From the NCBI GenBank assembly GCA_936450465.1, contig OW388300.1, positions 21,019,232 through 21,083,231 on the forward strand: 64,000 nucleotides of DNA, given 5' to 3'. The notes beneath the pieces are model-generated. The model made no database searches. It had not been told where the DNA came from and saw only the letters and a program-made list of their open reading frames with translations. Position 1 is the first letter of the stretch. Each line of letters starts with the position of its first letter. Position numbers and translations under genes: made by a program. This stretch comes from Gibbula magus (Eukaryota > Mollusca > Gastropoda > Trochida > Trochidae). This document shows, in pieces, positions 35,704 through 47,600 of this stretch.

Positions 35704-36345
35704 TATCAATTTCAATTCTTTATTTCTGAAGTGTAGGCCATCGGCCCTTAACTACATATGTTATATATGATAAGACATGATGTGTACAGCAACAGTCATT
35801 CAATTAACATCTTTGGTACATGGCATGAAACATAAAGCTTGCTAAATTTTTGAGGAGTTTACAATTCGATGTTGACATGAGGATTTTAAATTTTGTTTTA
35901 TTTGGATTTGTACAAACAGTTTCCGGCAAATGATTCAGGCGGAGCTCTTTAAATTTGGAACACACAAGAAGGAAATGGTATTCATCCTCAATTATAGCCG
36001 TCGTCGCATTGTAAACATAATTTATCATTTCTATCTATATTATAAAACCGACCCGTTTCAATTCTTAAATGATGCGAAAAACACGTAAATTGGGCAAATG
36101 CTACTCTAAACATTTTAACAACAACCGCATTCAAATATAATTCCTTAGACAGTGAAACTTTAAAATAAGAGTAAGATATGGATTTGTTGCCGTTTTGAAG
36201 TGAACTATACCAATTCTGTTCATGAATACATTTTAGTCGACACAGAAATTCTGAGAAAAACGAAGTAGGCAGATAAACAAATTGTTGGTCCCAAACACAA
36301 CCAAAGCCCAAACTGTACTATAAATCTCGAAACTTCGAAGCCCAA
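35704..36345 (-). mobile_element. LINE 3' end, minus copy
   Basis: Two overlapping minus frames give [52 protein letters not shown] and EDEYHFLLVCSKFKELRL, ending AMYQRC and a stop. The 3' UTR ends CTACACTTCAGAAATAAAG. About 90% alike to 47690-48276. One frameshift; the RT domain itself is missing. Confidence 0.85.
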
Positions 36346-36883
36346 TTAACTTTATTATTTTCTATACCTTTTAACATCATATAATAAAAAATTTGAGATG
36401 CCGAGTGTCAGACATATTTAATGATTTTAAGCTATATTTGACAGTTTTTATATGTAAAACTATAGAGTAAGTAGAAGAAATCAGAGTGCGCCGATTTAAA
36501 TTTATATAAACTTTGTTTTGCTCAATTAAATCTATAATAACCAGTCACATAAAGTATGTCTAAGAAAGTATTTATGTACAGGTTTAGGCACACGATGTCA
36601 GCGTTTTGAATTAATCTATTAGATGTCTGTTTTAATTAGCATGGATTTCTCAATTATTCACCGTAAGTTGTTTTATACAGAAATCTCATAATATGTTTAT
36701 TCAAATTCTTGATTAAAAATAAACTTGTATTAATTATAATTATATAATAGCGACCTTTGGGGATTTAAAGTGGAATCATTTATCAAAATCATTCTTATGT
36801 TATGTGAATCCAAATACCAAGTCAAATGAAAAGAACTTGAATGAAACCAGTACTCTATTGTCATGTAAAAGATTTAGGTCGAC

Positions 36884-37325
36884 ATGTCAATATCGCTCTT
36901 TCGCTTTATCGCTCTTTCACTTTATCGCTTTATCGCTCTTTCGCTTTATCACTCTTTCGCTCTTTCACTCTTTTGCTCTTTCGCTTTATCGCTCTTTCGC
37001 TTTATCACTCTTTCTCTTTATCACTTTATCGCTTTGTCGGGCTACTATATTGCTCTATCGCTCTTTTGCTTTATCGATCTTTCACTTTATCGCTCTTTCA
37101 CTTTATCGCTCTTTCACTTTATCGCGTTTTATTATCGCTTTGTCGCGTTTTATTATCGCTTTGTCGCGTTGTTATATCGCTGTGTCGTGTTGCCTTATTG
37201 CTTTGTCATACGGCCTTATCGCTTTGTCGTGTAGCCTTATCGCTTTGTCGTGCGGCATAATCGCTTTGTCTTGTGGCCATATCGCTTTGTCGTGTGGCAA
37301 TATCGCTCTTTCGCTTTATCGCGTT
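36884..37325. repeat. TCGCTCTTTCGCTTTA low-complexity array turning into a 21-bp repeat
   Basis: The left half (36895-37125) is an irregular mix of ATCGCTCTTTC and ACTTTATCGC pieces. From 37127 it becomes nine regular 21-bp units of the TCGNGTNNNNTTATCGCTTTG type. Because 21 is a multiple of three, open frames (LSLYRSFALS-type repeats) arise in three frames without meaning. Confidence 0.9.
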
Positions 37326-37724
37326 GGTGCATCTCGGCCATCATATCTATCTTTAATCAAAGTGATGTGATGTTCGAGGATTAATATGTTAACGTCATCA
37401 AATATTATCTGAGAACTTATGTATGTAATGTTCATGCAAATACAGTGTAGATTTACCATTCTGTTACTGCCCTTGTCTAAACTGTTACCGGCATAGGTGA
37501 CCACTGTTTTGAAAGAAGAAAAAAACACTATGATTATTTAATCAAAAATATTTAATTTCATTTAGTTTTTACAAAGCCGTGGCAAGCTGATATCGGGGAA
37601 AATGTATAAGGAGAACACACAATTGACTAGTGAATAAAATGATATTTTTATTTTTTTATATTTATTTTATGATATACTTATTAAAAAGGAACGTTTTCGA
37701 AAATTGGTAACAGAATTTAAATGA

Positions 37725-37845
37725 TCCAATCTAAATAAATTTAGATCGACATTTTATATTATGTTATAATGTTTTTATAATGTTATATTGTCGATTTAAT
37801 AGTGACATAATATAGAACAGTAGATCTAAAGTTATTTAGATTGGA
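37725..37845. repeat. Inverted repeat, TCCAATCTAAATAA ends
   Basis: TCCAATCTAAATAAATTTAG and its complement CTAAAGTTATTTAGATTGGA flank an AT-rich core that is itself partly self-complementary (TTATATTATGT / ACATAATATA). Confidence 0.75.
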
Positions 37846-37884
37846 CATGATCACAACCAATTATCAGTGTAATCGTTAATTATG

Positions 37885-38425
37885 TCCCCCGAAATTTTTT
37901 CGGGAGACATAATGTTTTCACCTCCATCCGTTATTCCGTTATTCCGTTATTCCGCCATTCCGTTATTCCGAAATGCTTTCTTTTCCGGGCCATATCTCAA
38001 AAACCGTGGTTAGACCTAGGGGTGGAGTGGTGCCTTGTGCTATTTTGTGTTATTCTGAAAAAAATTCTGGTTTCCATGGAAACAATTTGAACTTAGTGCA
38101 AATTGGGGGTAGGGACCTTTTCCGGCCTCTATTTAGTAATCAAAATCTATCTAGTATTTCTTTACGAAACTTGGTATGTGGTTAGACCTAGTGGTGGAGT
38201 AGTGCCTTTTGCTATGTTAGTTATTCTGAATTTTGTATTTTTTCTGGTTTCCATGGAAACAATTTGAACTTAGTGCATATTGGGGGTAGGGACCTTTTCC
38301 GGCCTCTATCTCCAAAACCGTTCAATATTTGTTCACTCAACTTGGTATTTGCTTAGACCTAGTGATAGAGTGGTGCCTTTTGCTACTTCGGCTATTCTGA
38401 ATTTTTTATTTCTCGTTCTTCATAT
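37885..38425. repeat. Bivalve-type repeat with 175-bp tandem units
   Basis: It starts with a hairpin TATGTCCCCCGAAA / TTTCGGGAGACATA, then five 8-bp units of the CGTTATTC type, then 2.6 direct units of about 175 bp (GGTTTCCATGGAAACAATTT at 38069 and 38246; TTAGACCTAGNGGTGGAGT at three places). The lead hairpin and wording resemble a repeat common in bivalve genomes (family knowledge). It is not a gene. Confidence 0.75.
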
Positions 38426-39101
38426 TTCAAACATAGTTTTGCTAGTTTAAAACCAGAAGGTCTCAGGTCACCATGTTTCTTATTTTGCATTTATTAAGAA
38501 ATGTTGATGTGCTCATTGCTTAATAAGTTCCATCTTTAAAAAAAATCAACAAGTCGTTATCAAAGCTAATTCATGAGATATTTTAAATTAAATGACTTGA
38601 GCCCTTCTTGTAGATCAGGGCCGTGATCTCTTTATGACAGATATAGATAAGATTAGATTAATTACCATCTATTTTCTTTTTTTTAATGTGCAGTTGATTT
38701 ATGCTAATAGAGTAACCTTTTTCGGTTAAAGTAAAGTTGTTTTTTTTCCTCTGGCATTGTTAAGTAAGAGTTAGATGATTAGTTTTGATTGAAAATTAAT
38801 TCATCATGACTAAACGTGCATATTTTACATTTGTATACGTGAAGGTGTATTTTTTTGTTTTTTTACCAAAAAATTAAAAGTAAGAATCTATGATATTTTG
38901 AATTTCTCTCCTTGAAATCTCCACACAATTTACTCATATAGAACACAACATGTCTGTCAACAGCACATACACTAAACTGTGGAACTGTTTCACTTAAGAT
39001 TCAAATAAACACAATTTAAAATTCATCATAAGTAGAAATGATAGACTAAAATTCTGGCGTCTATGCAGAAGCTGTACATATCGTCAAGTCTTGCCGAGCT
39101 A
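38426..39101. other. Non-genic, no feature seen
   Basis: AT-rich with poly-T stretches. No repeat partner was found elsewhere in the window. Confidence 0.45.
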
Positions 39102-39179
39102 CATTCTCTTCCCACAGAGGTTACTCCCTTCAGATAGGATAGGAAATCTGAAGGGAGTAATCTCTGTGGGAAGAGAATG
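39102..39179. repeat. 33-bp arm palindrome
   Basis: CATTCTCTTCCCACAGAGG...CCCTTCAGA and its complement TCTGAAGGGAGTAATCTCTG...GAGAATG lie around a short loop with one or two mismatches. A sharply defined hairpin with no coding content. Confidence 0.85.
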
Positions 39180-39374
39180 GCTGAGGTAAAGCCACTCACT
39201 TTGTCACCACTATTCAGGTTTGTTATGACACCTTTAATATCGTTTATTCATAAAGACGTGTTACCTCTATTGATCAATTCGATGCATACAAAGCATAATG
39301 CACATATCAAGTAATAGCTCTAACGCCATGGACACGACAAAGGCATATTTCTAACCCCAGTTTGTTTGGATATT

Positions 39375-39850
39375 TTCAAGGTGCATCCATTGTGTTTCAT
39401 AACATTTTATTAGGCTTAAATACGTTCCGACTCAGCATATGTGCCGTTTACAGTGGAAATAAATTAACTCAGCTTGCATATTCATCCCCAAATATGTCAT
39501 AATTACTAGTTTCCATCATTACATCATTATGCATGTACAGTAACCGAAACTGCACGCCCCATTTACATGAACAGCAGTTATATGACCTTTCAAACAATAT
39601 CAACCTAAATTTATCAGTTTGTCTGTTATAAATAGGATTCCAAAATAACTTTTGACTCATTGGCGCGCGTCAATCGCGATGCATTGTCCCGTTTCGTTTA
39701 GAAATCACTACATTTACCTTCATATCGTCAATATACTAAGTCAACTATCATCAAAGTGGTAGTGTTCGGTAACAGTAACTCTCGATAAAGTAACACCATT
39801 TATAACGTTTGGAATATGTGGCCCCAACAACACAATGGATGGACCTTTAA
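39375..39850. mobile_element. TTAA-flanked MITE, family 2, copy 2
   Basis: The termini are CAAGGTGCATCCATTGTG and CACAATGGATGGACCTTTAA. The interior matches copy 1 (3173-3670) in reverse complement: GGCGCGCGTCAATCGCGATG, TACCTTCATATCGTCAATAT, CATATTCATCCCCAAATATG. Divergence from copy 1 is roughly one in five to six bases by eye, so this is an old insertion. Confidence 0.82.
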
Positions 39851-41109
39851 GGAGATGGAGAAATACAGTACGCACACGAACGAAAAATAATTTTGACTGG
39901 AATCATGTAGGATTGACTCATTGCTCGTAATGTAGTCATGAAACGTGTGGACCTGTTAATATTTGGTATCATGGTTTGAATAAATTAGAAAATGAAAAAG
40001 TATTTTTTTAAGAAAAGTGTCGGTTAAATGTCCATCTACCCAATTATACCGTTGGTGAACGACAGATGTTCAGTTGAAACCAACTCGCCTTACTCATGTC
40101 CGGCTATTGAAACACCACATCAGTTTTGAAAGGGGCGAACAGTAGCGATTTCGCTTATCCTTTCCATTCTGTGTAGATAAAAACAATTTTGAAGTGTTGA
40201 CACTTATTGCAAAAGATGCATAAGCATTTAAACTAAAAAAACGTGAAATTGAACTTTGCTTAATAATCTTAATTTTCACAGATTTACCAGGGGCATCCAC
40301 AATCTTGGTTTCTTGGCATTACTTGAAATGAAAACACCCTAGATTTAACCTTATTTTAAAATATTATAATAATAAAACATATACGATGATAGAATATTCA
40401 CATAGTAACACATAACATATCATAAAACTGATAAACAATATGCTGTAAGACTGTAGCGAAGTTTTCCCCGATTGCAGCGCTAATGAGTGGCTTTAGTTCT
40501 CATTATTTTTATTTTTCAACAAATGTACGCTTGCCTTTATCAAGTTGTGAAATCGAAAGTCATAAAAATAGTAACTTCATTAAAATCTTTCAATTTGATT
40601 GTGTTTTATTCATGGATTAATAGCATATATGTGTAAACGGGAATATCCTCTCGAATTTCGTTTTCACAAAAAATACCCCGATAAAACCCTCCTTTTAAAT
40701 ATTTCAAATATATATAAGTATTCTACAACATCCAGTTCGTCAATGATGGAAAGTTCTAGAAGGAACCATATAAGTTCAACCCGCTTGACCTCGACGTTGA
40801 GACGACAGCGCGGGTTGCTGTGCACTCGGGGCACATTTATATATCGGCCTAATAATAGATTGCATTTGTTGTCCCGTCCTTTGTTTTCGACAGTTCATGT
40901 TCCTTTGATCATCACTGGAACTGATGAAGATACGGTTGAGAACGTATGTATACTGTGTAACAGGCCGTTTGCATTTCATGTGTTATTTTAGTCGACTATT
41001 ACTGTTAATATTTGATTCACCAATTGAGTTGCTTGAGTCTCTTTGGTTCGATAAAGTTGAACCACGATTGATAATCTCTCGGGTATTCGTCTCGAGAAAT
41101 TTCAACTTT
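39851..41109. other. Upstream of the FReD gene; no gene supported
   Basis: Open frames of 60-130 codons occur on both strands (for example 40599-40991 plus), but they lack family resemblance and the two strands overlap. CTGATGAAGATACGGTTGAG at 40922 recalls a Penelope-type end, without the rest. Confidence 0.4.
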
Positions 41110-41308
41110 TCACTCTTGAGTCATCAACATCTGATTAGCTACGCATTCTCAAAGTAGCCAATCAACACCCAAGTTTCACTTTTTCTGCGCAATCTCAGCT
41201 GCGAAGCGGTACTAAGTGAAGAAGCAGAGAGTTTGTAGATATGGTCGCCCGGTCTGAGTGCATGGTCACAGCTCTGGTAATGTAGTCGTCGCTATACAAC
41301 TTTGAAGA
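41110..41308 (+). promoter_or_regulatory. Possible promoter/5' UTR of the FReD gene
   Basis: Upstream of the FReD start there is a TGAGTCA (AP-1-like) at 41117-41123 and a CCAAT at 41158-41162, followed by 130 nt of relatively GC-rich leader-like sequence. No TATA box is evident. These motifs are short and common, so this is only a positional suggestion. Confidence 0.25.
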
Positions 41309-41630
41309 ATGGAAGTGAACATTTTTAATGGATTTTTCCATCTGTTAATAGTATTTTTCATATATTATTTAGATTTTTGCATGTGCATAAAACACAAAAC
41401 GTTTAAGGAAAAGGATTTATCGAATACAAACGTTACTGAACTTTCACTTTGGTCGGAATCTGGAGTCGAGTCCCCACTTGCATGTGGCATTCACTGTGGT
41501 AGAGATAAGGACTGTGTCTCCTTCTTCTACAACACACGGAGTGGTGTGTGTACTGCCCACAACGTCCAGTTCTACTCCACAGAGCCAGGCACTGCAGATG
41601 AAGGATATATCTACTACACACTTCCAGTTG
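41309..41630 (+). CDS. FReD gene exon 1: signal peptide and PAN-like domain
   Basis: The ATG has a good context (AGA before it, G after). Residues 1-26 are strongly hydrophobic ([16 protein letters not shown]), consistent with a signal peptide or anchor. Residues about 42-105 read [20 protein letters not shown] and [15 protein letters not shown], the C-x3-C-x5-C-FF-x8-C pattern of PAN/apple modules. The exon ends at CCAGTTG|GTGAGT, phase 1. An upstream non-coding exon cannot be excluded. Confidence 0.8.
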
Positions 41631-44600
41631 GTGAGTTCCATTACGCCTTTATATTTCTAACCATATTTCAAACTGTGTTTGGAGACGAAGTTTCAATTAG
41701 CAATGTGGGCAGTGGCACCTGAATCACAACACAAGCATGCCTACGAAAACAAAAAGAGTATTGAGGTTGTGACCCCTGTGGTCCTTGATTGGATTCAACC
41801 GGTCTCAAGTTTGTTTTTCGTCTCTACTTAACTTGTAAATCATCCCGAGTCATGCTATCCCACATCATGCTATCCCGCGACATACTATCCCGTATAATGC
41901 TATCACAAGTCATGCTATCCCGCATCATGCTATCTCAAGTCATGCTATCCCGCATCATGCTATCACAAGTCATGCTATCCCGCGAAATACTATCACCCAT
42001 AATGCTATCAAGCATCATGCTATCCCGCATCATGCTATCCCGCGTCATGCTATCCCGCATCATGCTATCCAGCATCATGCTACCCCGCATCATGCTACCC
42101 CGCGACATGCTATCCCGCGACATACTGTCCCGTGTCATGTCACAAGTCATGCTGTAACAAGTCATGTTATCATGCTATCCAGCATCATGCTTTCCTGTGT
42201 CATGCTATCTCGCGTCATGCTATCCCACATCATTCTAACCCGCATCAAACTATCCAGCGTCATGCTATCCCGCATCATGCTATCCCACATCATGCTATCC
42301 CACATCATGCTATCCCACATCATGCTATCTCGCATCATGCTATCCCACATCATTCTAACCCGCATCATGCTTTCCCGCGACATACTATCACAAGTCATGC
42401 TATCTCACATCATGCTATCATGCATCATATTATCCGCGACATGCTATACTATCCGCCATCATGCTATTACAAGTCATGCTGTCACACATCATGCTATCCC
42501 GCGACATGCTATCCTGCATCATGCTATCCTACATCATGCTATCCGGCTTCATGCTATCCCACATCATGCTATCCAGCATCATGCTTTCCTGTGTCATGCT
42601 ATCTCGCGTCATGCTATCCCACATCATTCTAACCCGCATCAAACTATCCAGCGTCATGCTATCCCGCATCATGCTATCCCACATCATGCTATCCCACATC
42701 ATGCTATCCCGTATCATGCTATTCTGTATCATGCTATGCCGCGACATACTATCCCGCATCACGATATCCCGCATCATGCTATCCTGCATCATGCTATCCC
42801 GCATCATGCTATCCCGCGACATACTATCCCGCATCACGCTATCCCGCATCATGCTATCCTGCATCATGCTATCCCGCATCATGCTATCCCGCATCATACT
42901 ATCCCGCATCATGCTATCCAGTATCATACTATCCCGCATCATGCTATCCTCTTTCATACTATCCCGCATCACGCATCATGCTATCCTCTATCATGCTATC
43001 CCGCATCATGCTATCCCGCATCATGCTATCCCACATCATGCTATCCTGCATCATGGTATCCCGTATCATGCTATTCTGCATCATGCTATCCCGCGACATA
43101 CTATCCCGCATCACGCTATCCCGCATCATGCTATCCTGCATCATGCTATCCCGCATCATGCTATCCCGCAACATACTATCCCGCATCACGCTATCCCGCA
43201 TCATGCTATCCTGCATTATGCTATCCCTCATCATACTATCCCGCATCATGCTATCCCGTATCATACTAACCTGCATCATGCTATCCCGTATCATACTATC
43301 CCGCATCAAACTATCCAGCGTCATGCTATCCCGCATCATGCTATCCCACATCATGCTATCCCACATCATGCTATCCCACATCATGCTATCTCGCATCATG
43401 CTATCCCACATCATTCTAACCCGCATCATGCTATCCCGCGACATACTATCCCGCATCATGCTATCCCACATCATGCTATCCTCTATCATACTATCCCGCA
43501 TCACGCATCATGCTATCCCGCATCATGCTATCCCGCACCTTGCTATCCTCTATCATGCTTTCCCGCATCATGCTATCCCGCATCATGCTATCCCAATTCA
43601 TGCTATCCTGCATCATGCTATCCTGTAACATGCTATTCTGTATCATGCTATCCCGCGACATACTATCCCGCATCATGCTATCCCACATCATGCTATCCTG
43701 CATCACGCTATCCCGCATCATGCTATCCCGCATCACGCTATCCCACATCATGCTATCCTGCATCATGCTATCCCGCATTATGCTTTCCCGCGACAAACTG
43801 TCCCGCATCATGCTATCCCGCATCATGCTATCCCGCATCATACTATCCTGCATCATACTATCCCGTACCATACTATCCTGCATCATGCTATCCCGTATCA
43901 TACTATCTCGCATCATGCTGTCCCGCATCATACTATCCTGCATCATGCTATCCCGCATCATACTATCCCGCATCATGCTATCCCATATCATGCTATCCTG
44001 CATCATGCTATCCCGCGACATACTATCCCGCATCACGCTATCCCGCATCATTCTATCCTGCATCATGCTATCCCGCATCATGGTATCCTCTATCATACTA
44101 TCCCGCATCACGCTATCCCGCATCATGCTATCCCGCATCATGCTATCCTCTATCATGCTATCCTGCATCATGCTATCCCGCATCATGCTATCCCACATCA
44201 TGCTATCCTGCATCATGCTATCCCGCATCATGCTATCGTCTATCATGCTATCCCGCATCATGCTATCCCACATCATGCTATCCCACATCATGCTATCCTG
44301 CATCATGCTATCCTGTATCATGCTATTCTGCATCATGCAATGCCGCGACATACTATCCCGCATCACGATATCCCGCATCATGCTATCCCGCATCATGCTA
44401 TCCCGCGACATACTATCCCGCATCACGCTATCCCGCATCATGCTATCCTGCATCATGCTATCCCGCATCATGCTATCCCGCATCATACTATCCCGCATCA
44501 TGCTATCCCGTATCATACTATCCCGCATCATGCTATCCCGCGACATACTATCCCGCATCATGCTATATCATGATATCCCGCATCATGCTATCCTCTATCA

Positions 44601-47600
44601 TACTATCCCGCATCACGCTATCCCGCATCATGCTATCCCGCATCATGCTATCCTCTATCATACTATCCCGCATCATGCTATCCCGCATCATGCTATCCTG
44701 CATCATGCTATCCCGTATCATACTATCCCGCATCATGCTATCCCGCGACATACTATCCCGCATCATGCTATATCATGATATCCCGCATCATGCTATCCAC
44801 TATCATACTATCCCGCATCACGCTATCCCGCATCATGCTATCCCGCATCATGCTATCTCACATCATGCTATCCCGCATCATGCTATCCTGCATCATGCTA
44901 TCCCGCATCATGCTATCCTCTATCATACTATCCCGCATCACGCTATCCCGCGACATACTATCCCGCATCATGCTATCCCGCATCATGCTATCTCTATCAT
45001 GCTATCCCGCATCACGCTATCCCGCGACATACTATCCCGCATCATGCTAACCCGTTTCATGCTATCCTGCATCATGCATGGTTAACGCACATATTGATGC
45101 AGTGGTTGTGTAGTATTATAGTCTTTGAAAAAGAATGAGGTTGTTTGTGTGGCTTCTATCAACAGCAGCTGTAACCTCAAATAGAGTATTTGTACATTCT
45201 ACCCTATTTATTTTGTTGATGTATTTTGCTACACCTTCTCTTAATCAAATTAGGAGATAAACCTACCGTGTTTTTAACTTTTTGTGAGTCTAACGTAGAT
45301 TTGATACCGATTTTTATCATTCGGAGCCGAACGCGACAGCGTGAGGCTTCGAATGATAACAATCGGTATCGAATTAATATTTAAATTTAAAGTGATGTTG
45401 TTACACGTATATACATTCCCCTCTGTGGATATCGATTATTGTTGCTCGCAAGTAGCTTATGCTTCTCTCAAATCAACAACAACAGGCACAACGTTATTTG
45501 TACAGTTCACGTCCAAGCTAATCCGGGGTAAAGCCCAGAAACTAATCCGCGCAAACGAAGTAAAACATTCCGCGCAAACGTCATCTTTTTTCCGCGCAAA
45601 TGATATGCCGATCCGCCCAAACGTAGAACGCCGAGCCCAGACATGTCTTATATATACGGCTGCAGAGAAGTTAGTGTGGCTTTACATGGTAAGATAAATT
45701 GTACTGATTGTTTTCTAAGATGTAAAATTTAAGAAACCTGAGTTGACTGGTTGATAGTGGAAGTTCAAGATGTGTATACGTCTAGGGGGATAATGGTTTG
45801 GTGTAGAATTATTCACATGTCACAAATATACCCACACTTCATATATAGAGAATCTCACCCAAGTGTCTTTTGATATCAAATATATCAACACGAGTTGATA
45901 AAAGTTTAAAATATCCGAGGCTTGCCGATATATTTTTACTTTTATCAACGAGTGTTGATATATTTGATATCAGAAGACACGAGGGTGAGATTCTATTTAT
46001 CATCCAAAATCATTCTTATTACGTTTCAGTGAAAATAGTGTACATCTCTGAGCACATCTCTGCCATTTGACTTCCAATGCGGTGAGGTCATAGCATTGTG
46101 ACGTCATCATGTTTATGACGTAATAGGATTGTGATGTCATTACTTGATGATGTAAATGCATTGTGATGTCATGTAGTTGACGGTGACAGTGCATTGTACA
46201 AAATCTACTGTCAAAAAGATATCTTCTAGGAGATATCGCTTGATCTCACACAAGCGATATCTCCTGCGGAACACAGTTTTGGATGATAAAAAATGTTAAC
46301 ACCATTTGATAGTTTATGCTATACTATCTGTGTAAAAAACGTTAGACAAATACTGTTTCAATACGGATCGATCTTGGTATAGTTGGCTTAGCTGAAAAGG
46401 GGGAGGGGTGTTTATTATTTTGTATATTTATTTAGGTTAGGATAGGCACAGAAAAGGTTCAGTATTCATCAATGAATGGATCTTATTTATGTATAGCCTA
46501 TGTGAAGTTTGAATCTTTGGTAGATGTTGAAATTTATTTGTGTTGTCTATCCATTTTAGAATTGCTAGATTTAGTAACTTTTAATAATATGACTGGGGCA
46601 GATATAATACAGTTTCGAATATAAGGACACACTATACCCTTTCTGTAAATTACAGGTTAGGTAATCATGTATTATTTATCAACAATGTTTAAGTACCAAA
46701 CACACATTATCATTTTGTAAATATTTTGCAAAACAAAATGATAAGGTTGTATATAATTTAAGCTTACATCTATATGTTGTTCAGTAATTGGTTAATTTCA
46801 GACTGAAGAGCTGTATTGTCTTACAACGCGCATTATTTGTCCTAGTGTTAATTGCTTATATTGTGGGTCGAATGCATAAAACTATCTTGTAATGAATATA
46901 AGTATTTATACTAAAGTCATAAAACGTCTTGTGTGTCTCTTTAAACCCACGTATCCTTCTGTAGCTAGTTCAAGGGACACAATTTAATCACGATATATAG
47001 AGAATCTCACTCATGGGTCTTCTGATATCAAATATATCAACACGAATTGATAAAAGTAACTTACTTCAACGAGTGTTAGACACGAGGGTGAGATTATATT
47101 TAGCATCCAAAAATCATTCTTCATTACGTTTCAACTAAAAAGTTGAAACACCGCTCTGCCAGTTGACTTCCGATGCGATGATGTCATCATGTTTATGACG
47201 TCATATCATTGTGATGTCATTACTCGATGATGTCAAATCATTGTAATGTAGTTGACGGTGGAAGGTATTGTGCAAAATCTACTGCCAAAACGATATCTCC
47301 CAGGATATATCGCTTGATCTCACACAAGCGATATCTCCCGTTGAACACAGTTTTGGATGATAAATTGGATTGTGCATACTGTATAAGGTTGTGTTGTTCT
47401 CCGCTATATCTTAAGTTATAAGCTCTGCCATGTTGTATTCATATTCATGCATCATTTGTAAGTATTTATCCACGCTTGATATATTTGGCATTAGCCATAT
47501 AGTCAGTTTTGTCATAATTTAAGTTCCCCACATTTTTTTAATGTAATGCTGAAAAAGAGTAACATGTACATTATTCCATTCCATTGCATATATCTATCTA

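Noticed and set aside
36804..37370. Open frames rich in LSLYRSFALS repeats in three frames
   Set aside because: Low-complexity DNA with periods that are multiples of three; no start context or family.
40893..40955. Hammerhead or Penelope end (CTGATGAAGATACGGTTGAG)
   Set aside because: The first core box is present but the GAAA box is missing (GAGAAC instead), and no stems pair by eye.
42461..45085. Very long open frames (up to 874 codons) of MLSRI / HHAIP / SCYPA repeats
   Set aside because: They arise because the 15-bp repeat has no stop in four frames. Overlapping frames on both strands are equally open and the region is intronic, so it is not a protein gene.
45341..45697. 118-codon open frame
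   Set aside because: It is made by the CCGCGCAAACG repeats and a fold-back arm; no protein family is recognised.
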